From: Planctomycetes bacterium ADurb.Bin069
Lineage (GTDB): Bacteria; Planctomycetota; UBA8108; UBA8890; UBA8898
DNA length: 64,000 nucleotides
Direction: 5' to 3'
Assembly: GCA_002070955.1 (NCBI GenBank)
Contig: MWEK01000008.1
Location: 1 to 64,000, forward strand
Shown here piece by piece: positions 35,803 to 43,876 of the stretch (positions are counted from its first letter, which is position 1; every line of letters begins with the position of its first letter). A model generated the notes under the pieces. It was not told the DNA's origin. It saw only the letters and a list, made by a program, of their open reading frames with translations, and did no database searches. Made by a program: the position numbers and the translations under genes.

Positions 35803-35818
35803 GCCGCCCCGGGGCGGC
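35803..35818. terminator. GC-rich palindrome after the E1 gene
   Basis: GCCGCCCC is followed at once by GGGGCGGC, about 30 bases after the stop codon. There is no T-run, so it could be only a weak intrinsic terminator or an mRNA-stabilising hairpin. Confidence 0.35.
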
Positions 35819-35886
35819 ACGGTCCGAGAAAGCGCCGGAGCCCGCCGCGAGGCCTCGGGGCGGCGCGGGCGCTGCTCTCCGCCGGG

Positions 35887-35989
35887 ACTAGGCGCAGCGC
35901 CTAGTTGCGGCGTTCGCGCCTCCATCGCGGCGCACCCTGCGACCGTCCCGAGGTAGAGTTCTCCGACGCTACTAGGCGCGGCGCCTGGG
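35887..35989. promoter_or_regulatory. Paired operator-like palindromes ACTAGGCGC-N-GCGCCTAGT
   Basis: Site 1 (35887-35905) is a perfect 9-bp inverted repeat around one base. Site 2 (35971-35989) has the same left arm and a right arm with two mismatches. They are 84 bases apart, close to eight helical turns, as for a cooperatively bound dimeric regulator. They lie 96-198 bases upstream of the HDOD-GGDEF gene. Confidence 0.5.
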
Positions 35990-36084
35990 ATGCGGAAAGA
36001 ACCCGCGCGGCGCGCCCCTCGCGGCCGGCGGCGTGCTTTCATCGCGCAATCGCAACTCGCGTCGTCGGGAGCTTGATTCCGAAC

Positions 36085-37980
36085 GTGAAGAACTCGACTC
36101 GCATCGATGAACTCAAGGCAACGGGGCGCCTGCCGTCTCCGACGGGCGTGGCGCTGGCGGTGTTGCGCCTGACACAGGATCCCAATGTCACGGTCGAGCA
36201 GCTCGCCGACGTGCTCAAATGCGATCCGGCGTTGTCCGGGCGGATTCTCAAGCACGCCAACACTTCCGCCGCCTACGACGGCTGCCCCGCCGTCTCGGTG
36301 ACGGAAGCCGCAATCCGCATCGGGGTCTATCGGAGCAGTCAGATCGCCCTCGGATTCTCGCTCCTGTCCCGCTATCGCAACAATCCCTGCCGGAAGTTCG
36401 ACTACGAAAGCTTCTGGTCCTATTCCCTCGCCACGGCGGTGTGCGCGCAGGGGCTCTCCAGAGCCATCGCGTCCGCGAACGAGGGTGAAGCCTTCTCGAT
36501 GGGACTTCTATGCCAAATCGGCCGGCTAGCCCTGGCTACGATCCACCCGGACCGCTACTCCGCGGTGCTCGACGCCGCGGGCGCCTCGCAGGAAGCACAG
36601 CTCTGCGGCCTGGAGCGCGAGGAGTTCGCCCTGGACCACAACGAACTCACCGCGGCGATGCTCGAGGACTGGGGGCTGCCCGCGGTGTTCGTGGAAGCCG
36701 CCCGCTGCCAGGAAGATCCGGCCGGTTCGGGGCTGGACCGGGCATCGCTCGATTTCCGGCTCGCGACCCTGCTCCACATGGCCCGGCACATGGCGGACAT
36801 CTGCAGGGCCGAGGAGGCCTTCCGCCCCCCGCTCCGCTCCGCCTTGCGCGCCCATGCCGAGGAGATGAACCTCGACCCGGAGGCGGCGGCCGAGATGCTC
36901 GAAACCGCCGCCGGAGAGTGGCGCCGGATCAGCCGCCTGCTCGGCATCCCCACAACCAAGGCCGATGACGAGAAGCTCGCCCTGGGCGGACAAGGCGGCG
37001 AGCGTCCCGACCCGGAGCCCAAAGACCACGAGCGCATGCGGATTCTCATCGTCGACGACGACCCCGCGCTGCTGGACTTCATCGGCGCCCTCTTGCGGCA
37101 CGAGGGCCACGAGGTGGAGGCCGCATCCGATGCCGAGACCGCCCTCAGGCGCGCGCTCGAGGCCAATCCGCACTTCATCGTGACCGACTGGGTGATGCCC
37201 GGCATGACCGGTATTCAGCTCTGCAAGGCGCTGCGGCAATCGGAGCAGACGAAGTCCATCTACGTCATCATGCTCACCGCCTGCGAGGACGAAAGTCATC
37301 TCGTGGAGGCCTTCGACGCCGGCGCGGACGACTACGTCGTCAAGCCCTTCAACCCGCGGGCGTTTCTCGCCCGCGTGCGCGCCGCGCGCCGCATCGTCAA
37401 CCTGCAGGAACAAGTGGCGCGGGACAAGGAGGAAATCAAGCACTACGCGGCGGAGCTGAGCGTCGCGAACCGCAAACTCGAGCGCGCCGCGCTCACCGAT
37501 CCGCTCACGGGGCTCGCGAACCGCCGCTATGCCCTGGACCGGCTCGAGCAGGAATGGAACACCGCCGTCCGCTACGCGCGGCCGATCGCCTGCATGATCG
37601 TCGACATCGACCACTTCAAGGCGGTGAACGACACGCACGGCCACGATGTGGGCGATCGCGTGCTCCAGCAGACGGCGCAGCTCCTGCGGGAGAACGTCCG
37701 CAAGAGCGATGTCGTCTGCCGCTTCGGCGGCGAGGAATTCCTGGTGATCTGCAAGGACACGAACCTGCAGGGCGTCCGCACCGTCGCCGAGCATATCCGC
37801 ACCAAGGTCGAGGGCACTCCCTTCGAGGTCGCCGGGGTGACGGGCTATGTCAAAGTGAGCATCGGCGTCGCCGTCCGCTCGACCGCCGCCGCATCCACCA
37901 AACTCCTGCTCAAGGCCGCCGACGGCGCGCTCTACGCCGCCAAGGCTCGCGGCCGCAACCGGACCTGCGTCGCCCAGTAG
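36085..37980 (+). CDS. HDOD - receiver - GGDEF diguanylate cyclase
   Basis: Signalling protein of about 631 residues. The N-terminal HDOD domain (about 12-210) starts RLPSPTGVALAVLRL and has CDPALSGRILKHAN. A receiver domain follows at about 318-440 (MRILIVDDD; Asp in FIVTDWVMPGMTG; Lys in VVKPFNP). The C-terminal GGDEF domain has GGEEF at about 548-552, so it should make cyclic di-GMP, and an intact RxxD inhibitory site (RKSD) five residues before it. The start is uncertain: GTG at 36085 and TTG at 36073 are candidates, with GGGAG at 36067. HDOD proteins with such output often link motility or adhesion to signals. Confidence 0.88.
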   Translation: MKNSTRIDELKATGRLPSPTGVALAVLRLTQDPNVTVEQLADVLKCDPALSGRILKHANTSAAYDGCPAVSVTEAAIRIGVYRSSQIALGFSLLSRYRNNPCRKFDYESFWSYSLATAVCAQGLSRAIASANEGEAFSMGLLCQIGRLALATIHPDRYSAVLDAAGASQEAQLCGLEREEFALDHNELTAAMLEDWGLPAVFVEAARCQEDPAGSGLDRASLDFRLATLLHMARHMADICRAEEAFRPPLRSALRAHAEEMNLDPEAAAEMLETAAGEWRRISRLLGIPTTKADDEKLALGGQGGERPDPEPKDHERMRILIVDDDPALLDFIGALLRHEGHEVEAASDAETALRRALEANPHFIVTDWVMPGMTGIQLCKALRQSEQTKSIYVIMLTACEDESHLVEAFDAGADDYVVKPFNPRAFLARVRAARRIVNLQEQVARDKEEIKHYAAELSVANRKLERAALTDPLTGLANRRYALDRLEQEWNTAVRYARPIACMIVDIDHFKAVNDTHGHDVGDRVLQQTAQLLRENVRKSDVVCRFGGEEFLVICKDTNLQGVRTVAEHIRTKVEGTPFEVAGVTGYVKVSIGVAVRSTAAASTKLLLKAADGALYAAKARGRNRTCVAQ

Positions 37981-38041
37981 CAGCCGGACGCCGCCGCGGA
38001 CCGTGCCGCGACAGACAGGCGCGGGCTGTCGCGTCCTCGCC

Positions 38042-38752
38042 TTAGAAGTTCGTTTCGACCATGGGCCGGAGCGTCAGGTGGTGCACGGCGACCTCGGCGG
38101 GCAGCGCCAGCACGGCGCACACGGCCTCGGCCACGCTTTCGGGCTTCAGGTAGTCGGGACGAGGCGCGGGCCTGAAGGCCGTGTCCGTGCCGCCGGGGTA
38201 GATGGAGGCCACGCGGATGTTGAAGGGCCGCGCCTCCTTCCTGAACACGTCGGTCAAGCCCATGAGGCCTTTCTTCGCCGCCGTGTAGACGCTCATGGTC
38301 TCGTTGTCGAAATGGCACACGGTGGAAAGGATGTTGACGATGCAGCCGCCCCCGCGCGCCCGCATGTCCGGGAACGCCGCGCGCATGAGCAGAAAGGGCG
38401 CCCTCAGGTTAACGGCCAGCATACGGTCGAACTCGCCGAGCTCGACCTCCCAGAGGGGCGCCTTGCGCTCGTTGTAGCCCGCGTTGTTGATGAGGACGGC
38501 GCGCGAGCGGCTCGGACCGCCCGCCCCGTAGAAAGCCTCGATCGCCGCCGCGTCGGCCAGATCGAAGGGCCGCGCGAAAGGCTCGGGCGCGCCCGCCGCG
38601 CGCACCGCTTCGGCGGCGGCGCGCAGCGCGGCCGCGTCCCGCCCGCACAGCGCCAGCCGCGCCCCGTCGCGCGCGAGGCGCAGCGCGATGGCGCGGCCGA
38701 TGCCGCGCGTCGCGCCGGTCAGGAACACGATCGTGTCGCGCAACGACTGCAT
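38042..38752 (-). CDS. Short-chain dehydrogenase/reductase
   Basis: NAD(P)-dependent oxidoreductase of the classical SDR family, 236 residues. The cofactor motif TGATRGIG lies near the N-terminus, NNAG at about residue 88, the catalytic Ser in VNILSTVCH, and YTAAK as the YxxxK motif. SIYPGGTDT is the usual PG segment. Positions after the glycine motif (CGRDAAALRAA) suggest NADP preference. The ATG at 38752 has AAGGAG six bases upstream. It converges on the GGDEF gene and diverges from the lipoprotein gene. The substrate is unknown. Confidence 0.9.
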   Translation of the reverse strand: MQSLRDTIVFLTGATRGIGRAIALRLARDGARLALCGRDAAALRAAAEAVRAAGAPEPFARPFDLADAAAIEAFYGAGGPSRSRAVLINNAGYNERKAPLWEVELGEFDRMLAVNLRAPFLLMRAAFPDMRARGGGCIVNILSTVCHFDNETMSVYTAAKKGLMGLTDVFRKEARPFNIRVASIYPGGTDTAFRPAPRPDYLKPESVAEAVCAVLALPAEVAVHHLTLRPMVETNF

Positions 38753-38844
38753 GTCGGCTCCTTGGTGCCGCCGCGCCGTTCGCCCGGCGCGGCTCGCTCC
38801 ACTGTACTGGCGGCGCGGGCGCGCCGCAAGCGCCGCGCGCGGCC

Positions 38845-38873
38845 TTGCCGAAGAGCGGGGCGCCAATTAGAAT
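38845..38873 (+). promoter_or_regulatory. Sigma-70-type promoter of the lipoprotein gene
   Basis: TTGCCG (38845-38850) and TAGAAT (38868-38873) are separated by 17 bases. The predicted start is near 38880, about 30 bases before the ATG. Confidence 0.6.
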
Positions 38874-38910
38874 CATGGCTCACGCGCAACTCGAAACCGA
38901 AGGAGGCCCC

Positions 38911-40125
38911 ATGAGTTACGGTCTTGCATCGCTGTGTCTGATCTGCGCCCTCGCCGCGGGCTGCGCCCAGTCGCCCGGGCGCATCTTATTCAAGGACGAC
39001 TTCGAGTTCCTCAAGGCCCACACCAAGGTCGTGGTGCTGACCAACCGGGACGGCAACGCCCGCGTGGCCGTCAATCCCGATCTGCAGGGCCGCGTCATGA
39101 CGAGCACCGCCGCCGGGCCCGACGGCCAGAGCTTCGGCTGGATCAACCGCGAACTGATCGCCTCGGGCAAGAACGACCTCCACTTCAACGCTTTCGGGGG
39201 AGAGGACCGCTTCTGGCTCGGCCCCGAGGGCGGCCAGTTCTCCATCTTCTTCAAGCAGGGCGATCCCTTCGACATGGCGCATTGGTTCACGCCGCCGCCG
39301 ATCAACGAAGGGCCCTACGAGATCGTCGCGCAGGACGCCGGCCGCATGGCTTTTCGGAAAACCATGCACCTGGTGAACTACTCCGGAACCGCTTTCGACC
39401 TCGAGCTCCACCGCGAGGTGCGCGTCCTGGAGACGGGTGCCGTCGCGGCGCTGGGCCTGCCGACGCCCGCGGGCGTCGCGACGGTGGCCTACTGCTCGGA
39501 CAACCGGATCACCAACAAGGGCGCGGCGCCCTGGAGGAAGGAAACGGGCCTCTTGTCCATTTGGATCCTCGGGATGTTCAACCCGTCCCCGGCGACGACC
39601 ATCGTGATCCCCTTCGCGCCGGGCCCAGAATCGGAGCTCGGCCCCCCCGTCAACGACGCCTATTTCGGCAAGGTGCCCGCCGATCGCCTGATCGTCAAGG
39701 ACGGGGTGCTCTTCTTCAGCGCCGACGGCAAGCACCGCAGCAAGATCGGCCTCTCGCCGCGCCGCGCCAAGCCCTTCGCCGGCAGCTACGATGCCGCCAA
39801 CGGAGTCCTGACCATCGTCCACCTGACGATCCCCGAGGGCAAGGCCGACTACGTGAACTCCATGTGGGAGATCCAAAAGGACCCCTACGCCGGGGATGTC
39901 ATCAACAGCTATAACGACGGGCCCACTCCGACGGGCAAGCCTCTGGGGCCGTTCTACGAGATCGAGTCCTCCTCGCCCGGCGCGGCGCTCGCGCCGGGAG
40001 CGACCCTGGCCCACGTGCATACGACCATGCATTTCCAGGGCTCCGAGGAAGCCCTCGATCCCATCGCCCGCAAGGCGCTCGGGGTGGGAATCGAGACGAT
40101 CAAGGGGGCGTTGGCGGCGCGATGA
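38911..40125 (+). CDS. Exported lipoprotein, beta-rich, unknown function
   Basis: A 404-residue predicted lipoprotein: signal MSYGLASLCLICALAAGC with lipobox LAAGC and Cys18. The mature part looks beta-rich, with regular stretches such as WINRELIASGKNDLHFNAFGGEDRFWLGPEGGQFSIFF and a late HVHTTMHF. It may belong to DUF6786-like proteins found in Planctomycetota, Verrucomicrobiota and Bacteroidota, which resemble sugar-binding or mutarotase-like folds; that link is by memory and uncertain. AAGGAGG precedes the ATG. No neighbouring transporter or glycosidase gives a substrate. Confidence 0.72.
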   Translation: MSYGLASLCLICALAAGCAQSPGRILFKDDFEFLKAHTKVVVLTNRDGNARVAVNPDLQGRVMTSTAAGPDGQSFGWINRELIASGKNDLHFNAFGGEDRFWLGPEGGQFSIFFKQGDPFDMAHWFTPPPINEGPYEIVAQDAGRMAFRKTMHLVNYSGTAFDLELHREVRVLETGAVAALGLPTPAGVATVAYCSDNRITNKGAAPWRKETGLLSIWILGMFNPSPATTIVIPFAPGPESELGPPVNDAYFGKVPADRLIVKDGVLFFSADGKHRSKIGLSPRRAKPFAGSYDAANGVLTIVHLTIPEGKADYVNSMWEIQKDPYAGDVINSYNDGPTPTGKPLGPFYEIESSSPGAALAPGATLAHVHTTMHFQGSEEALDPIARKALGVGIETIKGALAAR

Positions 40126-40286
40126 CCGCCGGCGCGGCCCCGCGCGCCGCGGGGTCGTGCGCCGCTCAGCGCGCCCGCAACACCTAGGCTGCCTCGCCCT
40201 GCCCGTCCGGCGGCGGTGGGTGACAAGCGCCCCGGCCGACGCGGACGGTGGAACGGGCGCCCTGCGCCGCGTTATTCTGGGTAGCC

Positions 40287-40943
40287 ATGACCAGCGAAAC
40301 CGGCGATGCGAACGACACGGGCCTCCGGACCCGCGCCGAGAAGGGGGACGCGGCCGCCTTGGCCGAGTTCTTTTCGGTGCACCGCCCGCGCCTCTGGCGC
40401 ATGGTCGATTTCTGGTTGGATCCTCGCCTGCGCACACGTCTCGATCCGGACGACATCCTGCAGGAGTCCTATCTGAACGCCGCCCAGCGGCTGCCGCACC
40501 TGGCCGCGAACCGCGCGATGTCCTTCCTCGTATGGATCCGGGCGGTCGTGCGCCAGACGTTCCTCGATGCCTACCGCCGGCACTTCGGGGCCCGGCAGCG
40601 CGACGCCCGCCGCGACATCCCGCTGGGCGGGGGCGGCGCCCCGTTGGCGACATCGACCACCCTCGCGCTCCAGCTCATGGGGAGCCTTACCTCGCCGAGC
40701 CAGGCCGCCATGCGCGCCGAACTCCACGGCAGGTTGCAGGAGGCGATCGAACGCATGGACGCCCTCGACCGCGAGGTGCTCGCTCTGCGGCACTTCGAAG
40801 AGCTGACGAACGCCGAGACCGCGGAGGTGCTCGGCATCCAGCCGAAGGCCGCGAGCATGCGTTACATCCGGGCGCTCGGACGGCTGAAAGAAATCCTCGC
40901 CGAGCTGCCGGGATTTGCATCCGGCGCCTCGTCCGGCGCGTGA
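40287..40943 (+). CDS. ECF sigma factor paired with a Ser/Thr kinase
   Basis: Sigma factor of 218 residues with region 2 (PRLRTRLDPDDILQESYLNAAQRLP, WIRAVVRQTFLDAYRRHFGA) and region 4 (MDALDREVLALRHFEELTNAETAEVLGIQPKAASMRYIRALGRLK). The long linker and the direct neighbourhood of a Ser/Thr kinase fit the planctomycete ECF-kinase pairs. In these pairs phosphorylation, not an anti-sigma factor, is thought to control activity. I chose the ATG at 40287; a GTG at 40248 is possible. A TATTCT hexamer ends 8 bases before the ATG, so the transcript may be leaderless. No anti-sigma gene is adjacent. Confidence 0.88.
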   Translation: MTSETGDANDTGLRTRAEKGDAAALAEFFSVHRPRLWRMVDFWLDPRLRTRLDPDDILQESYLNAAQRLPHLAANRAMSFLVWIRAVVRQTFLDAYRRHFGARQRDARRDIPLGGGGAPLATSTTLALQLMGSLTSPSQAAMRAELHGRLQEAIERMDALDREVLALRHFEELTNAETAEVLGIQPKAASMRYIRALGRLKEILAELPGFASGASSGA

Positions 40944-40972
40944 GGCGCGTATGCGTACCCACGGGAGGTCTT

Positions 40973-43858
40973 ATGATTGAGCGGCCGGACAATCCCGACC
41001 CGATCGCGGCGCTCGACCGCCTCGCTTCCGATTTCGTCGCGCGCACCCGCCGCGGCGAGCGCCCCGCGGTCGATGAATACGCGGCCCGCCACCCGGAACT
41101 GGAGGGCAAGATTCGCGAGATCTTCCCGATGATCCTGGCGCTCGAGGAGCTCAAGGCGAATCGGCCGGCGAGCGAGCCCGCGTCCCACGTCGCGGGGCTG
41201 CCGCAACGCCTCGGAGACTTCCGGCTCGTGCGCGAGATCGGCCGGGGCGGCATGGGCATCGTGTTCGAAGCCGAACAGGAGTCGCTCGGGCGGCGCGTGG
41301 CGGTCAAGGTCCTGCCCAGCCGGACGCTGCTGGAGCCTCGCCAGCTCGAGCGCTTCCAGCGCGAGGCCCGGGTGGCCGCGCGGCTCCATCACACCAATAT
41401 CGTTCCGGTCTTCGGCGTGGGACAGGATGCGGGCTTTCACTATTACGTCATGCAGTTCATCCAGGGCGCGGCGCTCGATCGTGTGATCCGTGAATTCGCC
41501 CGCGGCGGCGGCGACGATCTCTTCGAAGCGGCGCGCGCCCGCGACGGGCGCGAGGGCGAGGCCGCACCGGGCGCCGCCCCGCCGGACGCCGTCCTTGACC
41601 GCCGGGGCGCGGCGTTCTGCGCGAGCGTCGCCCGCATCGGCCTCCAGGCGGCCGACGCTCTCAGCTACGCGCACTCCCAGGGCACGCTCCATCGCGACAT
41701 CAAGCCGGCGAACCTCCTGATCGATGCGCACGGCATGGTATGGGTCGCCGATTTCGGCCTGGCCAAGGCCATCGATCCGGACGGCAGTCATTCGGGCGAT
41801 GTGGCGGGAACGCTCAGGTACATGGCGCCCGAGCAGTTCGAGGGCCGCACGGAGGCGCGCAGCGATCTTTACAGCCTGGGTCTGACGCTTTACGAGATGC
41901 TCGCCCTCAGGCCCGCGTATCAGGCCTCGGACCGAAGCGCCCTCATTCACAAGATCCTGCACGAAACGCCGCCTCGGCCCCGCACGCTCAACCGCCAGGT
42001 GCCGCGCGATCTGGAGACGATCGTCCTGAAGACCATCGCGCGGGAGCCGGCGCACCGTTACGCGTCCGCCGCGGATCTGGCCGCCGACCTGCGCAGCTTT
42101 CTGGAGGATCGGCCGATCCTGGCCCGCCGGGTGAGCCCCGCCGAGCGCCTATGGCGCTGGGCGCGGCGCAACCGGGCGGTCGCCTCGCTCGCGGGCACAT
42201 CGGCCCTGCTCCTTGCGCTGGTCGCGATCTCGGCTTCGGTGGGCTATGTGCGCGAGCAGGAGATGCACGCCCGCACCGAGGCCACCTCGGAGTTGGCGCT
42301 GTCGGCCCTCGACAAGATCTTCGCCCGCTTCGCGCCGAACCGCCTCGTGCCGTCCAACTCCCTAGCGGTGAGCGGCGCGGAGAGCGAGGCCATCGAGATC
42401 CCCGCCCAATCGGTGCTCTCGAAGGAATCCGCCGCGCTGCTCGAGGAACTGCTGGAGTTCTTCGAGGACCTCTCGGAGAAGAGCGCCGAGGACGCCAAGC
42501 TGCTCAAGAAAGTCGCCGAGGCGACGCGCCGCCTCGGCGACATCCGCCAACGCTTCGGCCACGCCGTCCAGGCGCAGGCGGCGTACCGGCGCTCGCTGGC
42601 GCTCTTCGAGCAGCTCGCGGCTCGCATGCCCGGCGCCTTCGCCTGCCAGATCGCGCAGATTCACAACGAACTCGGGAACGTGTACGCCGCGACGCGGCGC
42701 GGCGAGGAGGCGCAGGCCTCTTACCGCGAGGCGCTCAAGCTGCTCCTCGCGCTGCCGGAGGACGGCGCGCACCGGGCGCCGGTCCGCTTCGACTTGGCGC
42801 GCACGTACTATCTCCTCGGGCGGCTCAGGACCTTCGGCGGGGGGCCGCCGCCGGGCGGACCGCCACCGGGTGGACCGCCGCCCTCGGGTGGACCGCCGCC
42901 CTCGGGGGGACCGCCGCCGTCGGGGGGACCGCCGCCCTCGGGGGGACCGCCGCCATCGGGGGGACCGCCGCCATCGGGAGGACCGCCGCCGAAGGAAGCC
43001 CCCCAGCCGGAGTTCAAGGAAAAACGCGAGTATCTCGCGAAAGCGATCGCGGTGTTGGAGGAGCTCGTCGTGGAGCAGCCCTCCGCGCCCGAGCCGCGTC
43101 ACCTGCTCGCCTGCTGCCACCGGGAGATCTCGTTCTTCCGAACCGCCGGCGAGGACAGCGAGCACCTTGCCGCGGCGATCGCGCTGCTCGAGAAGCTCAC
43201 CGCGGACGCGCCCGGCGCGCCGGACTACCTCTACGATCTCAACGAGACCCGCGCCACCGTCACTGGGCGGGAGAACCTGGCCTTGCGACAGAAGGACGCG
43301 AACGCCGCCGCGAAGGTCGCCGCGCGCTTGGCGCAGGCCTGCGCGTCGGCCGAAGAACTTCTTGCGGCGCACCCCAACGTGCCGGATTACGCCGCGTCGT
43401 ACGTCGGCATCTGCATGCGCCTGGCCCAGCTTCACAACGAGGCGAAACGCTACGCCGAACTGGAGCGGGTCCTGCGGAAGGCGCTGCCCGTGCAATCGGC
43501 GCTCGCGCGGGATTTTCCCGACGTCGCCCCGTACACCTTCGGCCGGATGCTGCTGCGCGTGTCTCTGGCGGGCGCGCTGCGCGACCAGGGGGCGCGGCCG
43601 CAGCTCGAGGAGGCGCGCGCACTGTACGAGGCCGTCGTCGGCGAACTCGCGGCGGCCGCCGAGGAAGCCGCCGGCCGCCGGGGCCACGAGCAGCGCTTCC
43701 TGCGGTTTTCGCTGGGCCACGCCTACGCGGACCTCGGCCGCGTGCTCGCCATGCTCGGGGAGGAAGACGGCGCCGCCGCGGCCCACGCAAAGGCCGAAGA
43801 GCTGTGCGAACCGCGGCGGCCGCCGCCGGCCGAAGCAGGCCAGCGCGGCCGCCGTTGA
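40973..43858 (+). CDS. Membrane Ser/Thr protein kinase with TPR sensor and GGPPPS repeat
   Basis: A 961-residue Pkn-type kinase. The first 80 residues form a short helical module often found ahead of planctomycete kinases. The kinase domain (about 82-375) has GRGGMG, Lys112, HRDIKPANLL (HRD at 240-242), DFG at 260-262 and APE in YMAPEQ. A loop rich in Ala, Gly and Glu (about 175-210) is inserted before the catalytic loop. The membrane helix is ASLAGTSALLLALVAISASV (about 403-422). The outer part is TPR-like helices (about 505-960) interrupted by a Gly-Pro-Pro-rich repeat at 623-673. GGGAGG precedes the ATG. The gene lies 29 bases after the ECF sigma gene and the two probably act together. Confidence 0.92.
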   Translation: MIERPDNPDPIAALDRLASDFVARTRRGERPAVDEYAARHPELEGKIREIFPMILALEELKANRPASEPASHVAGLPQRLGDFRLVREIGRGGMGIVFEAEQESLGRRVAVKVLPSRTLLEPRQLERFQREARVAARLHHTNIVPVFGVGQDAGFHYYVMQFIQGAALDRVIREFARGGGDDLFEAARARDGREGEAAPGAAPPDAVLDRRGAAFCASVARIGLQAADALSYAHSQGTLHRDIKPANLLIDAHGMVWVADFGLAKAIDPDGSHSGDVAGTLRYMAPEQFEGRTEARSDLYSLGLTLYEMLALRPAYQASDRSALIHKILHETPPRPRTLNRQVPRDLETIVLKTIAREPAHRYASAADLAADLRSFLEDRPILARRVSPAERLWRWARRNRAVASLAGTSALLLALVAISASVGYVREQEMHARTEATSELALSALDKIFARFAPNRLVPSNSLAVSGAESEAIEIPAQSVLSKESAALLEELLEFFEDLSEKSAEDAKLLKKVAEATRRLGDIRQRFGHAVQAQAAYRRSLALFEQLAARMPGAFACQIAQIHNELGNVYAATRRGEEAQASYREALKLLLALPEDGAHRAPVRFDLARTYYLLGRLRTFGGGPPPGGPPPGGPPPSGGPPPSGGPPPSGGPPPSGGPPPSGGPPPSGGPPPKEAPQPEFKEKREYLAKAIAVLEELVVEQPSAPEPRHLLACCHREISFFRTAGEDSEHLAAAIALLEKLTADAPGAPDYLYDLNETRATVTGRENLALRQKDANAAAKVAARLAQACASAEELLAAHPNVPDYAASYVGICMRLAQLHNEAKRYAELERVLRKALPVQSALARDFPDVAPYTFGRMLLRVSLAGALRDQGARPQLEEARALYEAVVGELAAAAEEAAGRRGHEQRFLRFSLGHAYADLGRVLAMLGEEDGAAAAHAKAEELCEPRRPPPAEAGQRGRR
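42839..42991 (+). repeat. In-frame minisatellite coding for GGPPP/GGPPPS
   Basis: Nine near-identical 15- or 18-base units code for (GGPPP)2(GGPPPS)6GGPPP inside the TPR region of the kinase. Copies differ by single silent bases. The unit length is a multiple of three, so copy number can change without breaking the frame. Confidence 0.9.
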
Positions 43859-43876
43859 CCGCCGCCGCGCTCGGCC

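Larger units (their letters stand above)
35773..36084. other. 312-base intergenic region with hairpins and two palindromes
   Basis: The region follows the E1 gene and precedes the HDOD-GGDEF gene. Its first half holds GC-only hairpins that could end transcription without a T-run. The second half holds two copies of an ACTAGGCGC inverted repeat. No small gene is convincing. Confidence 0.6.

Noticed and set aside
40248..40286. Upstream GTG start for the ECF sigma factor
   Set aside because: The 13 extra residues show no similarity to region 1 or 2 of the family. A possible -10 hexamer overlaps this stretch, so the ATG at 40287 is preferred.
42839..42991. The repeated units as a CRISPR array
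   Set aside because: Units are 15-18 bases, directly adjacent without spacers, in frame, and code for GGPPP(S).
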